A DNA stretch of 64,000 nucleotides from Saccharothrix sp. NRRL B-16348 (GTDB taxonomy: Bacteria > Actinomycetota > Actinomycetes > Mycobacteriales > Pseudonocardiaceae), in the NCBI RefSeq assembly GCF_001280085.1, contig NZ_LGED01000002.1, positions 1 through 64,000 on the forward strand, written 5' to 3'. The position numbers were made by a program, and so were the translations under genes. The notes below the pieces were generated by a model, which ran no database searches, was not told the DNA's origin, and worked only from the letters and a program-made list of their open reading frames with translations. Positions 1 to 9,373 of the stretch are shown here, piece after piece (positions within the stretch are counted from its first letter, which is position 1; every line of letters starts with the position of its first letter).

Positions 1-24
1 CGGCGGGTAATGCTTCATCACCAT
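1..24 (-). CDS. Partial N-terminus of IS3-family transposase OrfA
   Basis: Only eight codons are visible, reading MVMKHYPP toward the left edge. IS3-family OrfA proteins commonly begin M-x-MKHYPPEFK and carry a helix-turn-helix that binds the element's ends. An AGGAG sits about ten bases before the first ATG on the minus strand (bases 35-39). The position just inside the putative element end fits OrfA. Eight residues are too few for certainty. Confidence 0.45.
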
Positions 25-98
25 CTGAACGGGACTCCTGTCCACCCGAATCGTCAGCATCCAAGTGTGTCTGGTGTCCAACATCCAGGGTCAAGTCC
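1..98 (-). mobile_element. Left-edge fragment of an IS3-like insertion sequence
   Basis: The first ~98 bases differ sharply from what follows: on the minus strand the codons of the interrupted glucanase change from nearly all G/C third positions to mixed ones, and the protein stops matching its family. Within this stretch the minus strand shows an AGGAG box and a start leading to MVMKHYPP, which I recognise as the opening of IS3-family OrfA transposases. The likely junction is near base 98, where the text GGACTTGACCCTGG begins. The rest of the element lies outside the window, so its far end and terminal repeats cannot be checked. Recognition is from memory of a short motif, so confidence is moderate. 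Confidence 0.55.
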
Positions 99-1538
99 CG
101 TGTTCTTCGACAGGGTGGTCGTGCCGGACAGGGGCACCGAGGAGAAGCGGTTGCCGACGTGGATGCCGCCGCCCTGGTCCTGGGTGTCGGCCACGACGTT
201 CTCGGTGGCGACGTTGTCGCGCCCGCCGTAGATCGCGATGCCGTTGGCCTTCATCGGCACGACCACCGTGTTGCGGCGGATCGTGTTGCCGTGGTCGGCC
301 TGGTGCTCCGACCAGAACGCGATGCCGTCGTCGCTGATGTTGCGGAACAGGTTGTGCTCGATCAGCACGTCGCTGATGCCGCGGTGCAGGTTCATGCCGT
401 CGGCGAGCTGGTCCACGACCTTGTTGTGCCGGATGGTGAGCCCGGAGAACGGGCCGTCGAGCCACAGGCCGACCTTGGTGTGCTGCAGGAACATGCCCGA
501 GATCACCGAGCCCCCGCCCAACGCGCCGCCGATGGCGTTGGTCTGGTCGCAGTCGACCCGGTTGGTGACCTCGCCGATGATCGCGAAGTCGTGCAGGCCG
601 ACGCGGGTGCTCACGCCGGAGTTGCCGCCCTGGCCGCAGCTGGACGGCTCGCCGAGGCCGTAGAAGCCGACCCGGTCGCCGGTGACCACGCTGTGCCAGT
701 GGCCCGCGCCGCGGACGGTGACCTGGTCGACGGTGACGTGCTTGGTGACGGTGAACCGCCCGGCGGGGATCCACACCTCGCGGCCGGAGGACTTCGCGGC
801 GGCGATCGCGGCGTCGAAGGCGGCGTTGTCGTTCGTGCCATCGTTCGGCGTGGCGCCGTGGTCGGTGACGGACACCGAGTTCGCGGGCCGGGTGGCCGCG
901 GGGGCGACGAGTTCGAAGTCGGCCAGGTCGATCGTGTAGGACGGCGCGGTGTCGCCCGCGTCGACCTGGAGCTTGACCTTCGAGCCCGCGGCGAGCGTGC
1001 GGCCGAACAGGGCGCGGGTGGAGTCGTAGAGGTGGTGCGGCTTGCCCTGGTTCGGGTCGTTGGCGTAGGGGTAGCCGCCGTAGCGCCAGGCGTACTTCGA
1101 GGTCAGCGTGAGGCTGCCGGTCTTCGTGCCGTCGAGGTAGAGCGACAGGGGCGCGGTGATGCCCGCGCCGCCGTTGCCGTCCGGGACGCTGTACCGGAGG
1201 TCGATCGAGTTGGCGGGCTCGGTGAGGGTGAACTCGACGTACTTGCCCTGACCGATCAGCGTCACGGCGCGGCGGCCGGACGCCTCGCCCTCCAGCGTGC
1301 CCTGGCGTCGGCCGGGGCCGATCTTCGTGCCGTTCGTGGCGGCGGTCTCGGCCTCGTGCTCGACGAACGGCACGTCGGCGCCCCGGCCGGGGATCTCGAA
1401 CGGCGACGTGGCGGCCGCGGCGGCTTCGGCGGCGACCTCTCCCGGCGCCGCGGCGATCGTCAACGCGGTCAGCAGGGACGTGGCCACCGCCGCCGCGCCG
1501 AGCGCCAGGGGACGCCGGAGGGTGGGGTTGACTCGCAT
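54..1538 (-). pseudogene. Secreted GH87-like alpha-1,3-glucanase (mycodextranase type), 3' end cut off by an IS
   Basis: The product starts with an Arg-containing signal peptide (about residues 1-37), followed by a CBM35/CBM6-like sugar-binding domain (about 55-215) and a right-handed beta-helix opening with DHGATPNDGTNDNAAFDAA. The helix keeps the GH87-style run of asparagine-ladder repeats ending in GGGIHVGNRF. Family members hydrolyse alpha-1,3-glucan outside the cell and continue well past this point; here the frame runs into foreign-looking codons and stops after about 14 more residues (last residues NTGLDPGCWTPDTLGC). The genuine part therefore covers about 99-1538, and the remainder should lie beyond the insertion. 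The family call rests on motif style; pectate-lyase-like enzymes are the alternative. The gene is probably inactive. Confidence 0.65.
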
Positions 1539-1701
1539 GGGTTCAGCCCTTCGTTGGACGGGACCTCGGAGCTGCGGGCAGGGATGTCACAGGGTGTGGC
1601 GTGGCGCACACCATAAGCAGGACGATCAGCTGACCGCAAGATGTCTACTGAAACACGCAAAAACTCGACTAAGCGCGATCACGGCACGCCGAATCGACGG
1701 C

Positions 1702-1737
1702 TTGCGGGCCTTTTGCGGAAACTTGCGTTGGCTTGCG
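1702..1737. promoter_or_regulatory. Four helically phased TTGCG repeats
   Basis: TTGCG occurs at 1702-1706, 1713-1717, 1723-1727 and 1733-1737, that is every 10-11 bp, one helical turn apart. Three copies read CTTGCG. The array lies about 165-200 bp upstream of the glucanase start and just past the end of the PPOX gene. Two CGCAA copies in inverted sense occur nearer the start (about 1636 and 1656). Phased pentamers of CTTGC type are known operators of maltose/LacI regulators in Streptomyces, so a sugar-responsive regulator is the obvious candidate. The role is inferred. Confidence 0.45.
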
Positions 1738-1765
1738 CGGGTCTGTCAGCGGCCTGGAAGGGCCT

Positions 1766-2224
1766 TCAGTAGGACCCGCTCAGCTTGCGGTGGTCCCACG
1801 AGACCACGGAGGTGGGCGCGAACCGCAGCCCGACCCGTTTCACCGCTTGCGCGGCCACGAACGCGTCCAGTTCCGGGCCACTGTGCCCGGAGTACCGCGC
1901 CGCCACCGCCGCGCCGACGCGCGCGACCTCGGCCTGCTCCTCGACCAGCCGCGCGTCGCACTCCATGGTCACACCGCGCAGCTGGTCGTAGGTCTCCCCC
2001 GCCTCCAACTGCAGCGTGGCCTCGGGCAGGCGGCGCAGGTTCGCGACCTTCTGCGACGCCCGGTACGTCCAGCCGACCAGTTCGCCGTCCTCCACCACGA
2101 ACCACAACGGCACGAGGTGCGGCCTGCCGTTCGGGCCGATCGTGGCCACCGTGACCACGCGCTGCTCCTCCAGGAACGCGCGCACCTCGTCCGTCGTCAT
2201 CGTGATCAGGTCCCGGCGCGACAT
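1766..2224 (-). CDS. PPOX-class F420/FMN-dependent oxidoreductase
   Basis: This 152-residue protein has the split-barrel pyridoxamine-oxidase-like fold: the N-terminal strand pattern TVATIGPNGRPHLVPLWFVV is typical of actinobacterial F420-dependent reductases and related FMN/heme-binding proteins. These proteins reduce small substrates in the cytoplasm; the substrate here cannot be told. I chose ATG 2224 (MSRRDLI), which leaves a 4-bp gap after the GGDEF gene's stop, over an ATG nine codons earlier that would overlap it. It is probably cotranscribed with the upstream cyclic-di-GMP gene. Confidence 0.8.
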   Translation of the reverse strand: MSRRDLITMTTDEVRAFLEEQRVVTVATIGPNGRPHLVPLWFVVEDGELVGWTYRASQKVANLRRLPEATLQLEAGETYDQLRGVTMECDARLVEEQAEVARVGAAVAARYSGHSGPELDAFVAAQAVKRVGLRFAPTSVVSWDHRKLSGSY

Positions 2225-2228
2225 GGCG

Positions 2229-4367
2229 TCAGGATAGGCGGCTGTCCTCACGCGACACGGCCGAGCCCGGCCCGGCGGTGAGGTCGCCGACCGTGCCCTG
2301 CTCCAGCAACGCCAGGAACACGTCGACCAGGTCCGGGTCGAACCGGGCGCCGCGGCCGGACCGCAGCTCGCGCACGGCCTGCTCGTGGGTCAACGCGCGC
2401 CGGTGCGGCCGGTCGGCGCGCATCGCCGCCCACGCGTCGCACACGGACAGGATCCGCGCCTCGATCCGGATGCCGTCGCGGGACAGGCCGTTCGGGTAGC
2501 CGGCGCCGTCCCACCGCTCGTGGTGCTGGCGGATGACCTCCGCCACCTCGCCGTGGTCGGGCAGCACGCCGACCATGCGCGCGCCGCTGTCGGGGTGTTC
2601 GTGCAGCAGGTGCCACTGCTGGTCGGTGAGCGGGCCGGACTCGGTGAGCAGGTCGTCGGGCAGCACGATCATGCCGACGTCCAGCAGCCGTCCCGCGCGG
2701 TGTGCGTTGTGGACCTCCGCCGGGTCCCGCTTCAGGTGGTCGGCGACGGTGCGCGCCCACTCGGCGATGGCCAGGCTGCGCCCGGGACTCGCCACGCGCA
2801 GGTCGACCAGGTCCGCGACCTGGTTCAGGTAGTCCACCGCGACGTCCTCCCGGTGTTCGGTGAGCGATGTGCCACCGGCGACCGCCCGGTCCCGGCCGAG
2901 GTCCTTGGCCAGGTACAGCGCGCGGTCAGCCGCCGACACCAACGCGGACGCCGTGCCGTAGTGCGGCGCGAACGCGGCGGTGCCGGCGGAGAGCGTAACC
3001 GTCACCGATCTACGACCGCTCACGGCGATCGGATGGTGGGAGACGCCGTGCCGCAACCGTTCCGCGAGGCGACTCAGGTTTTCGGCGTCCGAACCGGTCG
3101 CGATCAGCGCGAACTCCTCGCCGCCGTACCGGGCGAGCACGCGGCCCGACCCGGCGATCGCGCGCAGCCGGTTCGCCACCTCGACCAGCACCCGGTCGCC
3201 CGCCGGGTGCCCGAACCGGTCGTTGATCGCCTTGAACCGGTCGACGTCGAGGATCACCACGCCGAGCGGCGACCCGGTGCGCTTCGCGCGGGCCAGGTCG
3301 TCGGCGAGGCGCGCCTCGAAGTAGCGGCGGCTGCGCAGCCGGGTGAGGCTGTCGGTGATGGCGAGCCTGCGCTGGTCCACGGCGAGGCCCGCGAGGCGGG
3401 TCGCGGTCAACGCGAACAGCACCGCGCAGCCCGCCGCGATCACCGGCACGTCCCGGCGCACGCCCTGGGCGTGCTGCACGAGCAGCAACGCCGGTCCGAT
3501 CAACGCGCCGCCGGACAGGATCGCCAGCCGCGGCCAGCTCAACCGCAGCGCGGGCACGTCGACGGCCTGCGCCATCCGGCCCATCGACGGGTGCAGCGCG
3601 CACGCGCCGAGGGCCAGGTTGCCGGTCAGCCAGATCGCGTCCAGGAAGTTGCCCGCCGTGTAGCTGAGGTCCAGGCGCTGCAACACGTACGCGGTGTCGG
3701 CGGTGAGGATCGCGACCAGCCACAGGGCCAGCAGCACGAACGACGCGTCACGCCGTCCGCCGCCGAACAGCAGCCGCAGCGAGACCAGCAGCAGCACCAG
3801 GTCCATCAGCGGGTAGGCCAGCGACACCATCTCGACCAGCAGCGGCGTGCCGAGGCGGGTCTGCGGGCCGATCACGAAGACCCACGACAGCAGGCCCGCG
3901 ACGACCGTGAGCGAGACCGCGTCGAGGAGGCTGGGCAGGTCGCGGTGGGAGCGGCGCTGCCGGATCAGCATGAGCAGGCCGACCACGACGAGCGGGTAGT
4001 GGCCCAGGTAGAAGGCGTCGGCGACGGCCGGGTAGCTGGGGTCGTTGAGCACGTAGTGCGCGATGTAGAACGTGGTGTCGGCCAGGGCGTAGACGAGCTG
4101 GCTCAGGCCGAGCACGATCCACGGCGCGCGGGGCTCCGGCCGATTCCGCCGCACGCCCCACCACACGGCGAGAGCGGCGGACGTGCTCACCGCGCAGTAG
4201 ACGACCACGCGGAGCGGAATCGTGCCGACGAAGATCGGCAGCGCGTAGTAGACCCCGACCGATAACAGGCCGAAAGCCAGGTAGACCATCCACAGCTGAT
4301 GGTGTTTTCCGATCGGGATTTCGCGGCTTTCGACCGACGTTTCTCCGGCGACGCGCAATCCCGGCAC
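2229..4367 (-). CDS. Membrane GGDEF protein with a degenerate HD-GYP domain
   Basis: Eight or nine membrane segments (about residues 25-330) form a sensory region. A GGDEF domain follows with an intact GGEEF active site at 415-419, so it should make cyclic di-GMP. The RxxD inhibitory site is absent (GSGR at that place). A C-terminal HD-GYP-like domain (about 510-690) keeps HHERWDGAGYP at 615-625, but the HD motif reads LLDVGM (561-566): the metal-binding His is Leu and the following Lys is Met. The phosphodiesterase half may thus be dead or regulatory. The assigned GTG start has its GGGAG immediately against it, so the true start may lie further in (Met27 is an option). Confidence 0.85.
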   Translation of the reverse strand: MPGLRVAGETSVESREIPIGKHHQLWMVYLAFGLLSVGVYYALPIFVGTIPLRVVVYCAVSTSAALAVWWGVRRNRPEPRAPWIVLGLSQLVYALADTTFYIAHYVLNDPSYPAVADAFYLGHYPLVVVGLLMLIRQRRSHRDLPSLLDAVSLTVVAGLLSWVFVIGPQTRLGTPLLVEMVSLAYPLMDLVLLLVSLRLLFGGGRRDASFVLLALWLVAILTADTAYVLQRLDLSYTAGNFLDAIWLTGNLALGACALHPSMGRMAQAVDVPALRLSWPRLAILSGGALIGPALLLVQHAQGVRRDVPVIAAGCAVLFALTATRLAGLAVDQRRLAITDSLTRLRSRRYFEARLADDLARAKRTGSPLGVVILDVDRFKAINDRFGHPAGDRVLVEVANRLRAIAGSGRVLARYGGEEFALIATGSDAENLSRLAERLRHGVSHHPIAVSGRRSVTVTLSAGTAAFAPHYGTASALVSAADRALYLAKDLGRDRAVAGGTSLTEHREDVAVDYLNQVADLVDLRVASPGRSLAIAEWARTVADHLKRDPAEVHNAHRAGRLLDVGMIVLPDDLLTESGPLTDQQWHLLHEHPDSGARMVGVLPDHGEVAEVIRQHHERWDGAGYPNGLSRDGIRIEARILSVCDAWAAMRADRPHRRALTHEQAVRELRSGRGARFDPDLVDVFLALLEQGTVGDLTAGPGSAVSREDSRLS

Positions 4368-4568
4368 TCCCTACTGAGGCAACGCTGACGTTCGACAAGG
4401 CGGGGCCATGAGACCGGCAAAGGGCAGCCTACGTCAATCCCTGTTGCCGAGTCTTCATACACAGAACCGACGTGCATGCCCGCCCCCGTGCCGGCACGAG
4501 GCTCTATAGAGTGCCCATTGGTCATGCCGCCGTCGCGGTGACGGGCGGCGCCGGAACGAGGGGGAACG

Positions 4569-5225
4569 ATGGCGAAGGACGCGAAAGACCTGCTGAAGCG
4601 GGTGCGGGAGGAACTGAAGGGCGAGGGCGGGACGAACCGGCTGGTGCCGTTGATCGCGTCCGGCGAGGCGTCGCTCGACGTGTTGAAAGCGTTGGCGGCC
4701 GAAGAGCACCGGATCGTGCAGAGCGATTGGCGAGCGTTCCTCACGTTGGCCGCTCAGTCCCCGTTGCCGGCGCAGCGCGAGTTCTTCGCGACGGTCGCCG
4801 GAGGTGAAGGGCTGGCGTTGGCCAAACTGGCCGATTTCGCCGCCGCGTGCGGCCTGACCCCGGATGACGTGGCCGCCTACCGGGCGTTGCCGGGGTGTCA
4901 GGCATATCCGTCGTACGTGGCCAGGCTGGCGTTGGACGGCAATCCGCACGACGCGCTCCTCGCGATTCTGGCGAACTTCGCGGAATGGGGCGGCTATTGC
5001 GCGACGATCGCCGCCGCGCTGCGCGAGCACTACGGTTTCGACGACGCGGGCTGCGCCTTCTTCGACTTCTTCGCCCAACCCTCCCCCGACCTGGACGCCC
5101 TGTCCCTCCGCGCCTTGGACGACGTCCTGGCCACCGGCTGGTCCGTCGCGGACGCGATGCCCGCCGCCCGCCTCCTCCACGCCTACGAACTGATGTTCTG
5201 GAACACCCTGGCCGACCTCCCCTGA
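4569..5225 (+). CDS. TenA/PqqC-like heme-oxygenase-fold protein
   Basis: The 218-residue, all-helical protein resembles the TENA/THI-4 group (thiaminase II, PqqC and relatives). It has the regular spacing of long helices and aromatic-rich stretches such as AEWGGYCATIAAAL and a C-terminal ELMFWNTL. Thiaminase family members salvage thiamine pyrimidine, but no TPP riboswitch or thiamine gene is visible nearby, so the substrate is open. It stands alone between two minus-strand cyclic-di-GMP genes, and its end faces the inverted-repeat array at 5227-5406. Confidence 0.65.
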   Translation: MAKDAKDLLKRVREELKGEGGTNRLVPLIASGEASLDVLKALAAEEHRIVQSDWRAFLTLAAQSPLPAQREFFATVAGGEGLALAKLADFAAACGLTPDDVAAYRALPGCQAYPSYVARLALDGNPHDALLAILANFAEWGGYCATIAAALREHYGFDDAGCAFFDFFAQPSPDLDALSLRALDDVLATGWSVADAMPAARLLHAYELMFWNTLADLP

Positions 5226-5226
5226 C

Positions 5227-5406
5227 GCGCGCGTGTCGAACGCTCAGGACCCGCGTGTCGAACCGTCAGGACCACCGAGTTCTACGTTCAGGTACCCCTG
5301 GCGGTTCAACCGGGCGACCTGAGCGTCGAACTCGGGGGTCCTGAGCGTTCGACACGCGGAGCTTGAGCGTTCGACACGCGGGACCTGGAGGTTCGACACG
5401 CGCGCG
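5227..5406. repeat. Intergenic array of inverted repeats between convergent genes
   Basis: The 20-mer GCGTGTCGAACGCTCAGGAC at 5231-5250 recurs as a perfect reverse complement at 5338-5357. Around these are degenerate copies: two further direct units (about 5252-5272 and 5273-5295) and further inverted units (about 5359-5380 and 5381-5404) carrying TTCGACACGCG. The two sets can fold into one long stem. The array fills the whole gap between the convergent TenA-like and EAL genes, so it may act as a two-way terminator. It may also be a family of mobile intergenic repeats: a lone similar GCGTGTCGAACG occurs near 25940. Confidence 0.75.
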
Positions 5407-5408
5407 GG

Positions 5409-7550
5409 TCAGTGGGGGACGGAGGGTTGGGCGTCCCAGTTCTCGGCCAGGTCCGGGCGGCCGAAGAGATAGCCCTGGGCGTAGGCGCAGCCGGCGTCGC
5501 GCAACCAGTCGGCCTGGGCCTGCGTCTCGATCCCCTCCGCCACGGTGTGCGCGCCGAGCACGTCGGCCAGGTCGATGATGCAGCGCACGACACCGGCGGT
5601 GCGGCCGGTCTCGGCGAGGGCGTTGGTGAACGACCGGTCGATCTTCACCACGTCGAACGGGTAGCGCTGCAGGTAGCTGAGCGACGAGTAGCCGGTGCCG
5701 AAGTCGTCCAACGCGACCCGCACGCCGGTCTCACGCACCTCCATCAGCCCGCGCATCGCGGCGCCGTCGGCCCACACCGACTCGGTCACCTCGATCGTCA
5801 ACCGCTCCGGCGGCAGGCCGGTGGTCTTCAGCACCCGGTCCAACGACGGCAGGAACGCGGGCGCGGACAGCTGCCGCGTCGACACGTTCACCGTCACGCC
5901 GAGCGCCCGTCCCTGCTCACGCCACCGCATCGCCTGCTCGCACGCGCCGGCCAGCACCTTGTTGCCCAGCGGCACGATCAGCCCGGTCTCCTCCGCCAGC
6001 CCGATGAACTCGCCGGGCGCGAGCAGCCCGTGCCCCGGCCGCTGCCACCGCACCAACGCCTCCGCGCCCGCCGCCTCCGACGTCGCCAGGTCCACGATCG
6101 GCTGGTAGTGCAGCACCAGCTGCCCGTCGGACACGGCCGTGCGCAGGTCGACCTTGTCGCGCTGCCGGGCCAGCACCCGCTCGCCCATCTCCGGTCGGAA
6201 CAGCCGGATCCGCCCGCCGCCCTCCCGCTTGGCCACGTACATCGCGGTGTCCGCGTCGCGCAGCAGGTCCGCCGTCCCGACGCCCGGTGACGACACCGCG
6301 ATGCCGACGCTGGCCCGGATCACCGTGTCGTGCCCCAAGCCGGTCAACGGCCGCGCCAGCTCCGACAGGACGCGGGTCGCCAGCCGGGCCGCGTCGCGCA
6401 CGTCGTGGCCGGGCGCGAGCACGGCGAACTCGTCGCCACCGAGCCGCGCGGCGGTGGCCACGGGCCCGACGGCCCGGCCGATCCGCTCGGCCGCCGACAC
6501 CAGGTACCAGTCACCCGCCTCGTGCCCCTCGGCGTCGTTGACCTCCTTGAACCCGTCGAGGTCGATCACCAGCAGGCCCACCGCCTCGCCGGACCGCAGC
6601 GCCTCGTCCACCAGGTGCAGGAAGTGCGTGCGCCCGGCGAGCCCGGTCAGCTCGTCGCGCTCGGCACGGGTGCGCAACGCGTCCTCCAGCTCACGGCGCT
6701 TGCTCACGTCCAGCGCGGTGACCAGGGTGTGCCGTTCGGAGACGTGCTCGACCGGCACCGCCTGCACGGCGAGGACACCGGTCGTGCCGTCCGCGCGGGT
6801 CACGTGGACCTCCACCGGGTCGTCGCCCGCACGGCAGCCGCGCTCGCAGTGGGTGATGTCCGGACCGTGCGGGCACGGCACCCGCCCCGACTCGCCTCCG
6901 CGCCAGTCCAGCAGCTCACGCGCGCGGTCGTTGTGCAGTCGTGGCGCGCCAAAGACGTCGAGCAGCACGAGCCCGATCGGACTGGACCGCACCACGGCCT
7001 CGACAGTGCGGTGCGCGTCCTCCATCAGCCGCACCGAGCGCACCGTCTCGTGCAGCGCCAGGGCAGCGACCGCCAAGCCCATCAATGGCATCACAACGGA
7101 CGCGATGAGCGGACCCGTCACCTCGACCGGCTTGAACGAGATCCACGCCACGAAGCCGGACACGTATCCCAGCATCGCGGGCACCACCTTGACCGGGAAC
7201 CGCTCCCGGCTGCCGAACAGCGCGCGTCGCATCGTCACCGCGAACAGGAAGTTGATCACGGGTGCCGGGTTCGGGAGTACGAAGACCGCGCCGTGGACGA
7301 TCACGCCTTCCATCAAGGCGACAGCCCAGCCGGCCCGGTCCGGCCACAGTCGCCAGGCCGCGAGCATGACCGGCACGAGCAGGATGGGCACCAACCGCTC
7401 GTGCCCCGTGCCGACGAAGAGCAATTGCAGGGTGAACACCGTGACGCTGAGGTAGGCGTACACCTCGGTCAGTCGCCGGATCCGTCGCAACCCGGTCTGG
7501 TCGGGTGACGCGGGCAGTTGGTCCACCACGGCGCGCGTTGGACGTGCCAC
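5409..7550 (-). CDS. Membrane PAS-GGDEF-EAL cyclic-di-GMP enzyme
   Basis: A membrane region (about residues 30-170) is followed by a PAS-like sensor (about 175-285), a GGDEF domain with an intact LGGDEF, and an EAL domain. The EAL part keeps EALVRW, the NVSTRQL substrate loop, DDFGTGYSS and KIDRSF, the usual metal- and substrate-binding set, so phosphodiesterase activity is likely. The GGDEF site also looks complete, with no RxxD inhibitory site. The protein could thus both make and break cyclic di-GMP depending on signal. It is transcribed alone; the start is a GTG. It is the second such enzyme within 5 kb. Confidence 0.9.
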   Translation of the reverse strand: MARPTRAVVDQLPASPDQTGLRRIRRLTEVYAYLSVTVFTLQLLFVGTGHERLVPILLVPVMLAAWRLWPDRAGWAVALMEGVIVHGAVFVLPNPAPVINFLFAVTMRRALFGSRERFPVKVVPAMLGYVSGFVAWISFKPVEVTGPLIASVVMPLMGLAVAALALHETVRSVRLMEDAHRTVEAVVRSSPIGLVLLDVFGAPRLHNDRARELLDWRGGESGRVPCPHGPDITHCERGCRAGDDPVEVHVTRADGTTGVLAVQAVPVEHVSERHTLVTALDVSKRRELEDALRTRAERDELTGLAGRTHFLHLVDEALRSGEAVGLLVIDLDGFKEVNDAEGHEAGDWYLVSAAERIGRAVGPVATAARLGGDEFAVLAPGHDVRDAARLATRVLSELARPLTGLGHDTVIRASVGIAVSSPGVGTADLLRDADTAMYVAKREGGGRIRLFRPEMGERVLARQRDKVDLRTAVSDGQLVLHYQPIVDLATSEAAGAEALVRWQRPGHGLLAPGEFIGLAEETGLIVPLGNKVLAGACEQAMRWREQGRALGVTVNVSTRQLSAPAFLPSLDRVLKTTGLPPERLTIEVTESVWADGAAMRGLMEVRETGVRVALDDFGTGYSSLSYLQRYPFDVVKIDRSFTNALAETGRTAGVVRCIIDLADVLGAHTVAEGIETQAQADWLRDAGCAYAQGYLFGRPDLAENWDAQPSVPH

Positions 7551-7699
7551 GCCCCGTTACCCCCAAGTCAAGCGGTGATCGATTGAACGCCCCCTCGCGG
7601 GGAGAACGCACTATCCATACCGATGTTCCGGGTACGCAACCGCCATTCGGGTGAGTCCACTGTGGACCGGCCGAAACGCGGGCGGAAACCGAGTGCGGG

Positions 7700-7894
<195 letters not shown>

Positions 7895-8000
7895 GCGACG
7901 AGGGTTTCCGCGCACCCCTACGCCAAACTTGGACACCGGCCGCACGGCGGGCTAACGTCGATAAGAGCCCGCTGGTTCGTAAAGCCGCCGAGGAGATCCG

Positions 8001-9173
8001 ATGTCGAGCACGACGACCGCGCCGCCCCGCCCGTCCGCGCGGCGGCGCGTCACCTTCACGGCGGTGCTGCTGACGCTGACCGCGCTGCTGTTCTGGCTGC
8101 CCTGGACGGGATTGCTCGCACCCGGTGCGCGATGGCCGTGGCCGGTGCAGGTCGTCGGCACGGCGTTCTTCGTCGTCACGTCGGTCGCGTTCCCGCTGCT
8201 GCTGGTCCGCGCGCACGGCCGCCGGCACTCCGACCGGGCGTCCCGGGTCGCGCACCTGATGCTGGGCGTCGCGTGGGTCTTCTTCGCGTGGACCGTGATC
8301 ACGCACGTGCTGCGGCTCGTGCTGGCCGTGGTGGGCGTGGAGAACCCGTTCCGGGCGCGGTTCGTCGCGATCACCCTGCTCGTCGTCGGCCTCGCGCTGG
8401 TCGGGTACGGCATCCGCGAGGCACGCCGGGTGCCGCGGGTGAAGCGGACCGACGTGGTGCTCCCCCGGCTGGACAAGGCGTTCGACGGGCTCACCATCGC
8501 CGTGCTCGCGGACACCCACTACGGCGCGATCGACCGCACGAAGTGGTCCGTCGGCACGGTCGCGGCGGTCAACGCGCTCGACCCGGACGTCGTCGTGCAC
8601 GTCGGCGACATCGCGGACGGCACGGTGGCGCAACGCCGCGGCCAGGCCGCCGCGCTGGGCGACGTCCGCGCGCGGCACCTGTTCTACGTGTCGGGCAACC
8701 ACGAATACGGCAGCAACGCCCAGGCGTGGCTGGACCACATGACCGAGCTGGGCTGGACGAGCCTGCACAACCAGCACCGGGTGCTGGAACGCGGTGACGC
8801 GCGCTTGGTGTTCGCGGGCGTGGACGACGTCACCGGCGCGTACTCGGGCGAGGCCGGGCACGGCGCGGACCTCGACGCCGCCCTCGCGGGCACGCGCGCC
8901 GACGACGCGGTGGTGCTGCTGGCCCACCAGCCCAGCGAGATCCCCAAGGCGGTCGCGGCGGGCGTCGACCTGCAGCTGTCCGGGCACACCCACGGCGGCC
9001 AGATCTGGCCGTTCCACCTGCTGGTGCGGCTGCAGCAGCCGGTGCTGGCGGGGTTGAGCCGCCACGGTGAGCGCACCCGGCTCTACACCAGCCGGGGCGC
9101 GGGGTTCTGGGGGCCGCCGCTGCGCGTCTTCGCGCCGAGCGAGATCTCCTTGCTCACGCTGCGCGCCGCCTGA
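8001..9173 (+). CDS. Membrane-anchored metallophosphoesterase
   Basis: Four membrane segments (about residues 15-150) precede a calcineurin-like phosphoesterase domain. The metal-binding blocks are all present: ADTHYG, VHVGDIAD, GNHEYG, LAHQP and GHTHGGQ. Proteins with this layout (YkuE/YaeI-like) cleave phosphoesters, in some cases lipid precursors such as UDP-diacylglucosamine; the substrate here is unknown. The catalytic domain follows the last membrane helix. A GGAG sits before the ATG. The gene appears monocistronic. Confidence 0.88.
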   Translation: MSSTTTAPPRPSARRRVTFTAVLLTLTALLFWLPWTGLLAPGARWPWPVQVVGTAFFVVTSVAFPLLLVRAHGRRHSDRASRVAHLMLGVAWVFFAWTVITHVLRLVLAVVGVENPFRARFVAITLLVVGLALVGYGIREARRVPRVKRTDVVLPRLDKAFDGLTIAVLADTHYGAIDRTKWSVGTVAAVNALDPDVVVHVGDIADGTVAQRRGQAAALGDVRARHLFYVSGNHEYGSNAQAWLDHMTELGWTSLHNQHRVLERGDARLVFAGVDDVTGAYSGEAGHGADLDAALAGTRADDAVVLLAHQPSEIPKAVAAGVDLQLSGHTHGGQIWPFHLLVRLQQPVLAGLSRHGERTRLYTSRGAGFWGPPLRVFAPSEISLLTLRAA

Positions 9174-9373
9174 TCCACCGTCCGTGCGCGGAGACGTGCA
9201 CCTTGGGCATTTCGACCCTACCCACACAGGTGTACGTCTCACACGAATGGGTTAGTGCCGTTGTCCGCGGCCGGGACGCAGTCGCACGCTCAGCAATGAG
9301 GGATGGTCGTCGTGGTCGCAGTCACGACGCCGTCGGGGGACCTCGAACCACCCGACGCCGCCGGAGGACTCCC

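Noticed and set aside
159..1616. Long open frame opposite the glucanase gene
   Set aside because: It is a high-GC shadow: its product is Ala/Val/Arg/Gly-rich with no domain, while the minus-strand frame has a signal peptide and family motifs.
2385..4265. 626-codon open frame opposite the GGDEF/HD-GYP gene
   Set aside because: Low-complexity Arg/Gln/His-rich translation with no motif; the opposite strand encodes clear domains.
4440..4568. TPP riboswitch before the TenA-like gene
   Set aside because: No thi-box-like sequence such as CUGAGA could be found in the leader.
5227..5406. CRISPR array
   Set aside because: The units are not evenly spaced direct repeats with unique spacers; half are inverted copies, and no cas gene is near.
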